Source: Calliopum simillimum
Taxonomy: Eukaryota; Arthropoda; Insecta; Diptera; Lauxaniidae
Assembly: GCA_951812925.1 (NCBI GenBank)
Contig: OX638368.1
Span: 115,901,309 to 115,965,308, forward strand
Length of the DNA: 64,000 bases
Reading direction: 5' to 3'
Shown piece by piece: positions 56,876-64,000 of the stretch. The stretch's first letter is position 1. Each line of letters opens with the position of its first letter. A program made the translations under genes and the position numbers. The notes beneath the pieces were generated by a model. That model did no database searches. It was not told the DNA's origin and worked only from the letters and a program-made list of their open reading frames with translations.

Positions 56876-58819
56876 TTAGAAATCAGTTGAAGTTGTCGGT
56901 TGTGGTTCTGAAATTCGCATTTTTTTCGAGGAAGGTTCGAAATCATCATCTGAATCAGAAGACATCGTTGTCATATCTATATCTGTGTGTTCTTCGGCGG
57001 CGTCTTGGGTGTATTCAGTGTTTTCGGCGTCTTCAGCTTCATATTCACTTATTTTGCTTGTCCACCAACATATTTCGGCAAGCAATGCATCCAATTTTTT
57101 TCCCTTGAATCGCTTTTCGAATGGCATGTTAACTTGGTGGAAGCGTTCACCTTGTTCGTCTGATACTTGGGGCAATTGGCGCAAAAAGGTATCAAGGTGA
57201 TAATGTAAAAAATGTATTTTCAACGTCATTGAGATGCATTGATATTTTCGTAGGAACTGAGCAAATCACGAACTCTTTTCTTTATCTCGTCTTCCGGGAC
57301 GCGTGTCTTTCCTAAAACGCCCTCGATCACTGCTTTCAATGCAAACCAGGCACGCCGGTAACCACCACTCAGCTCGTTTGTAAATTCTTCGCTGTTCATT
57401 AATTTTCTTATATCCGGTCCCTGCATTACACCTGCATGAAATAAAAAAAAAAAACACAAAATTTATTAGAAATATGAATCGAGCGAAGTGTTGATCACTG
57501 CAGATAAACATAAAAATATATGATAACAAATACGTACCAGCTCTAATTTTGTCATTGCTGAGTTTTGGAAAGATGGTTTTCAAACATTCGAATGCGCCAG
57601 AAACATCCTTAACTATTTATCACTTCGATCAATTTCCCAGCGATACCCAATTTTGTATGGAGCGGTGGCAATAATATGTCGGTGACGTCCTGTATTATTG
57701 GATCATTGAATAATCTTAATCCGGCTTGATTATCTTGGGTTCTTAGTATCCAATCTCTTTTTTGATATTGGCCACCTTTGTATCATGAATTCCAATCGCA
57801 AAGGAAGCAAAAGTATGTTGGAAAACCTCCTTTTTCTATGACACCTTGTAATATGTTTATGAACTTTAAGTCACAACACATCTTCCATTTCTGTTCTTCA
57901 TATTTGATTTTCACCAATATTTCGCGCTATGTTTCATACGTTTCCTTCATATTTATGCCAAATCCTATTGGAATGGATGGTTTTTGGTTTGTTACGTGTA
58001 ACAACATAGCCTTCAAACTTGAAAATGAGCCATCAATAAATTATCGCCACTCATTAGCGTTATACTGCATTCCCAATTTATTCACTAGACCAGGAATATC
58101 ATGGCAGTAAGAGAACGTATTTTCATCGTTCACGTTATAAAACGTTTGAAATTCAGCTTCGCGTTTTCGGTATGCTGTGGAGTTAACATTTGGCTGTGTG
58201 AGCTTTCTACGCTTCAAAAATCCTGTCAACATTTGTGAATTTCGTTGAGATAAATTCAACTTAGCCACAATTCCATTTCCGGTTGTGTTAGCGGCTGTGG
58301 TCCATCATCTCAATCATCGGGTAGCCAATCAATATCATGCACATCTGTTGGATTGGTGAAAACAGCAGTTTCAGTTCGTTGAGTTTCGCGATCCAGACTC
58401 GGAGGTTTAGGTGGTTCGATACCAGAAAGGCGCGGCACTGGAAGTGTGGCAGTATAAGCGGCAATATATTCTTTTGATTTTAATTTTATTTTGGTCAATC
58501 CAAGCTGAAAATTAATGCACGCGTAACACCTGGTTTCATCATGTCCGGTTGGATCTTTCACCCAAATTACTGGCTACACAAAAGGAAAATGTTTTCCTTT
58601 TTTATTTAACCATAACATAAGAACTGTATAACAACTTTTGCAAACAGTGCTCGGCGTATAATTTAGACCACTTGAATCAGGTTCATCAAAATAATGTTTG
58701 TATGCTGTTTTGAATTCATTACTCAAATAATTTTTTCGCTCCTTATTATCTTTTTTTGGCACTATATGACCACAAACATAACAAAAATTGTCTAATTTTG
58801 GGCACTTGGTAACTTCCAT
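56876..58819 (-). pseudogene. Broken transposon-encoded gene (FCYVCG ... EQGERFHQ family)
   Basis: Pieces of one protein lie in order on the minus strand. An N-terminal zinc-finger-like part (58574-58819) has FCYVCG and CKSC. After an in-frame TAG at 58574-58576, the same frame continues with PVIWVKDPTGHDETRCYAC and PVPRLSG (to 58310). LNLSQRN, FSYCHDIPGLVNKLG and EWR follow (58041-58268), then frame-broken remnants to about 57600, then FPKLSNDKIRAG (57540-57583). An intron with donor GTACGT and acceptor CATGCAG spans about 57435-57535. The last pieces are GPDIRKLMNSEEFTNELSGG (57226-57424) and KIHFLHYHLDTFL with SDEQGERFHQ and an acidic tail (56876-57229). This order matches a protein family I know as abundant, uncharacterised and transposon-derived in arthropod genomes. 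Function is not known to me. Confidence 0.75.
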
Positions 58820-58833
58820 ACTGAAATTTTCAA

Positions 58834-59378
58834 TATTGTTCTGTTTAAAATGGTTTATGTTGACTATATGAAAATTATACTAATTTTATGAACTTTAGTC
58901 AATGTTTTGCAAGAATCGAAAATTCCATGCATTTTCCAACTTAGAATATTATGACCAAACAAACACAACATGAATGATGACAAAGGAGTATAGAGAATGA
59001 AACCACGCTACATGCATATAGGCACTTAAGCTACCAATTTTTCCGAGGGCACACAGCGCAGTCCGTTGATAAATGCGCTATGTAGAGAGATTGATTTCGA
59101 AAGGTTCATAGATCGATCCCGGCCTCAGACAAAAAGTTCAAAAATTTTTCAATTGTTATTTCATTTAATTTAAAATAAATTAAATAAAACATAAATTGGT
59201 CTGATGATGGTTACGTGGCGGTAACCGAAACATATGTCACCATAGCCATGTTCAGTAGTTTTTTCTCTTCTCCTAATTGTCATAATATTCTAAGTTGGAA
59301 AATGCATGGAATTTTCGATTCTTGCAAAACATTGACTAAAGTTCATAAAATTAGTATTATTGTTCTGTTTTTAAAATG
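58834..59378 (+). mobile_element. Hammerhead-ribozyme retroelement, copy 2 (nested)
   Basis: The element 58853-59357 (505 bp) lies between direct repeats TATTGTTCTGTTTAAAATG (58834-58852) and the same sequence with two extra T (59358-59378), a long target duplication typical of target-primed reverse transcription. Arms 58877-58955 and 59279-59357 are perfect 79-bp inverted copies. The right arm abuts the target duplication; on the left 24 extra bases intervene, an asymmetric extension of the kind described for Penelope-like elements. Inside are a tRNA-like segment (GCGCAGTCCGTTGAT near 59056; GATCGATCCCGGCC at 59111-59124) and a hammerhead. It sits 15 bp upstream of the start codon of the broken transposon gene. 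Confidence 0.8.
59196..59242 (+). ncRNA. Hammerhead ribozyme, copy 2
   Basis: CTGATGA (59201-59207), one extra T, stem II GGTTAC (59209-59214) pairing perfectly with GTAACC (59221-59226) around loop GTGGCG, GAAA (59227-59230), palindromic CATATG (59231-59236), then GTC with cleavage expected after C59238. Stem I TGGT (59197-59200) pairs with ACCA (59239-59242). Compared with copy 1, stems I and II carry compensatory changes while core and loop are constant. The extra T after CTGATGA may lower activity. Confidence 0.8.
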
Positions 59379-60004
59379 TTATTCACTTTCAATTTCACTC
59401 TGTTATTATTATTTTCTCAAAAAAGGCGCTTCAAAATATCCCCAGTAAAAATAATATGGATCTGTTATGTAGGCTTCAACGTGCATATCTTACTTTATGC
59501 ACGATAATTCCGTTTTAGCGCGTCCTTCTAGGGCAAAGTGATAACTCCGGTGAGGTTCATTGCATGTATTCGTCGCCGCTGGCTTCCAACATCGTCGCGA
59601 AAATCACTTCTTGGTGCGAGCGTCTTTGACGTTTACTGTCGTACGTAGGATATATCTGCGCGTATACTATATTTCCCAACAGACTCGACTCGCGGCTGAG
59701 CATCAGTTGCGTGGGGGAAAGGCGTCTAACGCGCATGACGAGGAGGGTCATAAACGGATTTTGTGGTCCCTAAAGTGCTGTTATAGCACCTGCACTCCCC
59801 TCCCCAAGCGTTTATACGCTCAGGCCCGTGTTGAACCAACTTCCCAGAAGGGCGCGCTAAACGGGATTTGAGTGCATAAAAAACATTTGCATTGGAAACA
59901 TTGTAAAATTTATTCAATACGTATTTCACTAACGCCATCTGTTAAAAAATTCCACTAAGTTTTTTGAATTTTTTTCGGTTAAGTTTGTTCGGCATTTTTT
60001 TTTT
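59379..60004. other. GC-richer block inside the 5.17-kb transposon
   Basis: 59500-59880 is markedly GC-richer than its surroundings, with open frames on both strands (59560-59871 plus, 59557-59751 minus) but no domain I recognise. It lies upstream of the broken transposon gene and may be its promoter/leader or a captured fragment. Confidence 0.35.
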
Positions 60005-60245
60005 CTATTCAATAGCTATAACATAACTGAAGTCATCAAAACAATATTTTCGGCTCGTTACCGAGATATAGCCATATGAAAAAATCGAAAAATCGCTCAA
60101 AATCCAATTTGAGGCAAAAAACGGATTTGGCAATAAAATCCTTATATGACCCAACTTTGCAAAACGCTCTAGCAGAATTACTGGCGAGTACTTTCGACGT
60201 CTTATAACGGATTTTAGTTCACTTTTCATGTGTCGCACTGTGCTA

Positions 60246-60954
60246 TTTAAACCATTCTTGCACCATATATTTTTTAGGTGCTCCCTGTCCGATGCTATGC
60301 ATAATATTCATCCAGATATCAAGTTTCTAATGCAGCTAAAATAAGTAGAAATACGTTTTTTTTTTTTTTTTTTTTTTTGGTATGTTTCCTTTATATATCG
60401 AGCGCACCGTATTTTCATTCAATTACCCCCATTACGGACATATGGTGTTAATATGGTTTCAATATACCTACTGGTATGGGCGTAGGAGCGACTCAAATAA
60501 AATTTTCAATTATTTAGTGTTTTTTTTTGTATGAGGGGTACAACACCCCCTTATTCAATCGATCCCATACTTCTTATAAATGTGTTGGAGCACCAAAAAA
60601 ACATCTAGTACAAATATGGTTTTGATACATTCAGTAGTATAGGCGTGGTAGTCTTGAAAATATAAAAAAAGGCACTTAAGTAAAACTTTAATTACTGAGA
60701 ACTGTGACGTGCTGGAATTTTTTCACAATTTTTCTCGTAATTAGCACACTTAAATGTATGGAAATCGCTTTTAAAATTTCAGAGAGGAAAACTAATGCAG
60801 GACTGCGTAATTTTAAAATGGCTATAGCTTTCTCAAATAAGAAGCGAAATTGTTGATTTTTCCAGCGTTTTAAAGATAAAATCTTACAGTTTTAGAAAAA
60901 CTGACGTACTTCACATACGAGCATTTCCCAAGTGACGAACGTGACCATCGCACA
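60246..60954. other. AT-rich DNA with a poly-T run
   Basis: Contains T(20) around 60358-60379 and nothing recognisable as a gene. Confidence 0.4.
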
Positions 60955-61138
60955 CATTTAAAGAGCAAAAATAGTGCAAGTAAAACATATTTCTATTATA
61001 AATTTTACTTTACATTTTAACCCTTAGGAAGCACTATGATTAGGGCCAATGTTAATAGCAGGCAAAGTTCTGGGTCCAAGATACACGCAAAAAAGACACA
61101 GAACGAACGTGACAAAAATTGAAGTAGTTTTCGTGCCT
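60955..61138 (-). repeat. Dispersed repeat cut by the LTR insertion
   Basis: Minus-strand sequence from AGGCACGAAAACTACTTC (61137 downwards) to the TTTTACTTGCAC block matches 44245-44440. Homology ends exactly where the LTR begins at 61139. Confidence 0.75.
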
Positions 61139-61368
61139 TGTAACGAACTCCGGTTACCCCCGGTTCTATAGCTGGGATATACTCAGCCAATCCAGGATTC
61201 AAGGTTCGCTTCAAGAAAAATATGAGAGTGACGTTTTGATTATTCGTGTTTTTTATTCAAGTTTTGTTTTGTTATAATAATTCAGTCTTATTGCTAGTAA
61301 CAATGTTTGTAATACTTATGATCAGTTAAATGTGATGCGTTCTGTCGCTAAAGGTTGTAAGCTGAGCT

Positions 61369-62505
61369 ACGGTATTAGACGGCCACGAATGGTACGACCT
61401 CTAATGAAAGGCAGGTATAGAAATGGAGTATTAGTTGGCCTCGAATAGAACGACCATAAATAGAAAGTAGATGTGGAATATTAGTTAGCCTCGAATAGAA
61501 CGACTACTAATAGAAAGTAGATGTAGAAATAGAGTATTAGTTAGCCTCGAATAGAACGACCACTAATAGGGTAGAAATAAAGCATTAGTTAGCCTCGAAT
61601 AGAACGACCACTAATGGAAAGTAGATGTAGAACTAGAGTATTAGTTAGCCTCGAATAGAACGACCACTAATAGAAAGTAGATGTAGAAATAAAGTATTAG
61701 TTAGCCTCGAATAGAACGACCACGAATAGAAAGTAGGTGGAGAACTAGAGTATTAGTTAGCCTCGAATGGAACGACCAGTAATAGAAAGTAGATGTAGAA
61801 ATAGAGTATTAGTTAGCCTCGAATAGAACGACCACTAATAGAAAGTAGATGTAGAAATAGAGTATTAGTTAGCCTCGAATAGAACGACCACTAATAGAAA
61901 GTAGATGTAGAAATAGAGTATTAGTTAGCCTCGAATAGAACGACCACTAATAGAAAGTAGGTGTAGGACTAGAGTATTAGTTAGCCTCGAATGGAACGAC
62001 CAGTAATAGAAAGTAGATGTAGAAATAGAGTATTAGTTAGCCTCGAATAGAACGACCACTAATAGGGTAGAAATAAAGCATTAGTTAGCCTCGAATAGAA
62101 CGACCACTAATGGAAAGTAGATGTAGAACTAGAGTATTAGTTAGCCTCGAATAGAACGACCACTAATAGAAAGTAGATGTAGAAATAGAGTATTAGTTAG
62201 CCTCGAATAGAACGACCACTAATAGAAAGTAGGTGTAGGACTAGAGTATTAGTTAGCCTCGAATGGAACGACCACTAATAGAAAGTAGATGTAGAAATAG
62301 AGTATTAGTTAGCCTCGAATAGACGAGCACTAATAGAAAGTAGGTGGAGAACTAGAGTATTAGTTAGCCTCGAATGGAACGGCCACTAATAGAAAGTAGA
62401 TGTAAGAATAGAGTATTAGTTAGCCTCGAATAGAACGACCACTAATAGAAAGTATGCTAGAGGAAGCAAAGATATTAGGCGGCCACGAATGGAACGACCC
62501 CTAAT
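61369..62505 (-). repeat. Minisatellite within the LTR, ~58-bp unit, about 19-20 copies
   Basis: Units contain TATTAGTTAGCCTCGAATAG, AACGACCACTAATAGAAAGT and AGATGTAGAAATAG. The first (near 61375) and last (near 62480) units share a distinct variant (CGGCCACGAATGG and CTAATGAAAG), so expansion happened between them. Shortened units missing about 14 bp occur near 61565 and 62060 in the same context, evidence of a multi-unit (higher-order) duplication. Confidence 0.95.
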
Positions 62506-62568
62506 GAAAGTAGCTCTTGCTGCTGTGAGTGCTCAGACTCGACTGCCTTACTACGACAGAACCTCAGC

Positions 62569-62576
62569 CTTTTATA
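62569..62576 (-). promoter_or_regulatory. TATA box of the LTR
   Basis: TATAAAAG on the minus strand, about 360 bp into the LTR, is followed by GC-balanced sequence and then the minisatellite, which would therefore be transcribed as part of the retrotransposon leader or tail. Confidence 0.6.
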
Positions 62577-62942
62577 CCAAGTTTGTCTGCTATGCATAAC
62601 AACAATTTTGCATATCTTCTTTGTGGTGCTGCTGCTGACCTTGATGCTGTGCACGTGGCTTCCATATGCTGTTCCCGTTATTGTATGCTATGCAAATATC
62701 TATTGATGCACGTTTTCGCTTGCCTGTTGCTAAGGGAAAAATCTTGTAACAGTTAATACTCTCTTTCCTTGTTTTTTTTTCCTTCATTATTTTAATTCAG
62801 TTCTTTTTTCCTTTAATTCCATTTCTTATAAATTAATTAATGACTTATGTAATACAAATACTTAATCATGAAATTGTGAGATATATATAAAATATGTTGG
62901 GCCAAATATATGGCCAAATATTTGGGTCCTGACATCCCCTCC

Positions 62943-63574
62943 CTACTTAGGGGATTTTTTGAAGACGAGCACCTTTCCTGGTTTACGGGCTACCACCTGG
63001 TAGCGGTCCGCTCCGTACTGTTTGCAGAACGAATATTTCCCTTTGCCGCTTTTCCATGCCTCGAGTAAATGTTTGGCCAGGTCCGCCGGAATCCAGTTAT
63101 CGGAAGCGGCCTCGATTTCTCCAGTGGAAGCAAATTGGAAGACTGGCATTCCGGTTTTGGAGATGACGACATCGATGTTTGGCGGTGTTACTTGCGTTGC
63201 TTCTCGGCTGATTATAGCAATTTTGGCTGGCGCGGTGGTGCGGATGGCTACCGGCGATGGTGTCGCATTACTGGCAGGCGTGTTTTTAGTCCAGGCGGCT
63301 ACAATGAGGGCTTGCAGCTTGCGTGTAGGCACCGTTATGAACGACATCTCCTGTGGAGGTGTGGTGGCAGTCACAGGAGATGTCGGCCTAGGCGGGGTAT
63401 ACCTGGGCGATTGTGGCGCTTGAATCACCTTTTTATGGGTGGAATCTGCTGCGGAGACGGTGGGCCTTTCTTTGGCCCAGCTTCTGGCGCCCGACGGGTG
63501 GGCTTTGCCACTGATGCGGCTAGTGCTGCCACCGCTGTTCCTGCTATTACTGCTGCTGCTGCTGCTGCTACTAC

Positions 63575-63644
<70 letters not shown>

Positions 63645-64000
63645 GCTGCTGCTACGGCTGCGGCGAGAAGTGGTGGAGGTTGTCAAATCTTTGTCCGTTT
63701 CCATTGCGTGGTCGTCAATCATTGTCATATCATCATCGTCATCATCGACATCCCAGATTATGCTGCTCACTGTAGGGCTTACGTGTCTGCTGCTCATGCT
63801 GTTGTCGTCGCTGCTGAGCGAGATGACACTCCTGCTGCGACTGCGGCTGCGGCGAGGAGTGGTGAGTTTTGCCTGCTCTTGGTCCTTGTTCGTTCCATTG
63901 TCGTCTGCCATAGATTCGTTATCATCATTGTCCATTTCCGTACCTTGTTTGTCCGCCGTTGTTGCCTTATCATCGTTAGCCGTGTGTGCGCCGTGGTCGT
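62943..64000 (-). CDS. Last ORF of the LTR retrotransposon, serine-rich (partial)
   Basis: The reading frame is open from the window edge to TAG at 62943-62945, which overlaps the polypurine tract; an internal Met at 63935 would give 330 residues, but upstream codons stay open to the edge, so the true start may be outside. The protein has an acidic Asp-rich start, a polyserine run of about 45 residues encoded by AGC/AGT-type repeats (63545-63655), a Pro/Thr-rich middle and a compact C-terminus with NWIPADLAKHLLEAW, YSFCKQYGADRYQVVARK and ending LVFKKSPK. I do not recognise this domain. Position next to the 3' LTR is where env or accessory ORFs sit, but there is no signal peptide or membrane segment, so it is not an obvious envelope protein. 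It may instead be a deletion-derived gag-like ORF. Confidence 0.6.
63545..63656 (-). repeat. CTG/CAG trinucleotide tract coding polyserine
   Basis: CTGCTGCTG runs with occasional CTA on the plus strand are read as AGC/AGT serine codons on the minus strand within the retrotransposon ORF. Confidence 0.9.

Larger units (their letters stand above)
55075..60242 (-). mobile_element. 5.17-kb DNA transposon, CACAGTG termini, CTA target duplication
   Basis: Outer ends CACAGTGC(A/G)ACA are inverted copies, followed by ~230-bp subterminal inverted repeats (55075-55310 and 60005-60242) sharing AGTACTCGCC, TAATTCTGCTAGAG and ATAAGGATTTTATTGCC. CTA directly flanks both ends (55072-55074, 60243-60245), a 3-bp duplication as in CACTA/Chapaev3-type (CMC) elements. 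The interior holds, left to right, a 1.3-kb palindrome (55435-56765), a broken transposon gene on the minus strand (56876-58819), a nested hammerhead element (58834-59378) and a GC-richer block (59500-59880). Superfamily assignment is tentative because the encoded protein family is not one I can place by its catalytic motifs. Confidence 0.78.
61139..62934 (-). mobile_element. 3' LTR of an LTR retrotransposon, ~1.8 kb
   Basis: On the minus strand it begins TGTCAGGACCCAAATATTTG and ends AGTTCGTTACA, so the termini are TGT...ACA. Directly upstream is a purine-rich tract, TAGGGAGGGGA (62935-62945), fitting the polypurine tract. Inside are TATAAAAG (62569-62576), a minisatellite, then AATAAA (61252-61257) about 110 bp before the 3' end, giving a plausible U3-R-U5 order. 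The left edge coincides with the break in the dispersed repeat. The 5' LTR, gag-pol and primer-binding site lie beyond the right edge. LTRs this long occur in the Osvaldo/Ulysses type of fly elements, but the family is not identified. Confidence 0.8.

Noticed and set aside
56869..57200. Plus-strand frames over 56.9-57.2 kb
   Set aside because: Antisense shadows of the C-terminal exon of the minus-strand transposon gene.
55075..60242. Transib element, because CACAGTG matches the RAG heptamer
   Set aside because: Transib elements make 5-bp GC-rich duplications and encode a RAG1-like core; here the duplication is 3-bp CTA and the protein pieces do not resemble that core.
61369..62505. CRISPR-like regular repeats
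   Set aside because: Units are contiguous tandem repeats without unique spacers, inside a eukaryotic LTR.
1..64000. Hox-cluster microRNA genes or parts of Scr/Antp
   Set aside because: Known fly Hox microRNAs lie in other intervals as far as I recall, and no Scr or Antp coding motif (such as a second homeodomain or YPWM exon) is visible on either strand.

Overview
The window is AT-rich nuclear DNA from an insect, almost certainly a higher (cyclorrhaphan) fly. The decisive evidence is one complete protein-coding host gene, fushi tarazu (ftz), on the minus strand (26977-29414, two exons). Its homeodomain is nearly identical to that of Drosophila FTZ, and it keeps the FTZ-F1-binding LRALL motif. 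The large intergenic distances, the 758-bp ftz intron and the repeat content suggest a fly with a bigger genome than Drosophila melanogaster, perhaps a tephritid, but the species cannot be fixed from the sequence. In Drosophila, ftz lies between Scr and Antp with its 5' end towards Scr. If that order holds here, the right side of the window is the Scr-ftz interval and the left side runs towards Antp. No part of Scr or Antp is visible.

Layout. 0-26.5 kb (presumed Antp side): non-coding DNA with several terminal-inverted-repeat (TIR) elements, a 2 x 318-bp tandem duplication, a hammerhead-ribozyme element (6.56-7.08 kb), a 1-kb (ACTCT)n array, a dead mariner (15.3-15.8 kb), a hAT element carrying a nested foldback (17.7-20.0 kb), a second, decayed hammerhead copy (22.7-23.0 kb) and an interrupted minisatellite (24.3-26.3 kb). 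26.5-30.6 kb: ftz with its poly(A) signal, TE-expanded intron, core promoter and proximal upstream region. 30.6-46.8 kb: mostly unannotatable DNA with an inverted pair of dispersed repeats (35.6-39.5 kb), dispersed repeats with conserved GGCGTGGCACCTCC blocks, and a 600-bp (GTTCA)n/(GTTTA)n array. 46.8-60.2 kb: a transposon graveyard with a pogo-like remnant, a long palindrome, a DD37E Tc1/mariner remnant with both TIRs, and a 5.17-kb CACAGTG-ended DNA transposon. The last carries a broken multi-domain transposon gene, a 1.3-kb palindrome and a nested third hammerhead element. 61.1-64 kb: the 3' end of an LTR retrotransposon, with a 1.8-kb LTR containing a ~58-bp minisatellite and the last ORF of the internal region.

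The most interesting system is a family of ~0.5-kb elements combining a tRNA-like (A box/B box) head, a hammerhead self-cleaving ribozyme with a palindromic CATATG stem III, and near-perfect terminal inverted repeats inside long target-site duplications. Two copies (6567-7068 and 58853-59357) are almost the same length. Between them, ribozyme stems I and II show compensatory base changes while core and loop stay constant. A third copy (minus strand, ~22740-23010) keeps the order tRNA-like head then ribozyme but has a damaged core. All functional statements about these elements are inference from sequence pattern.
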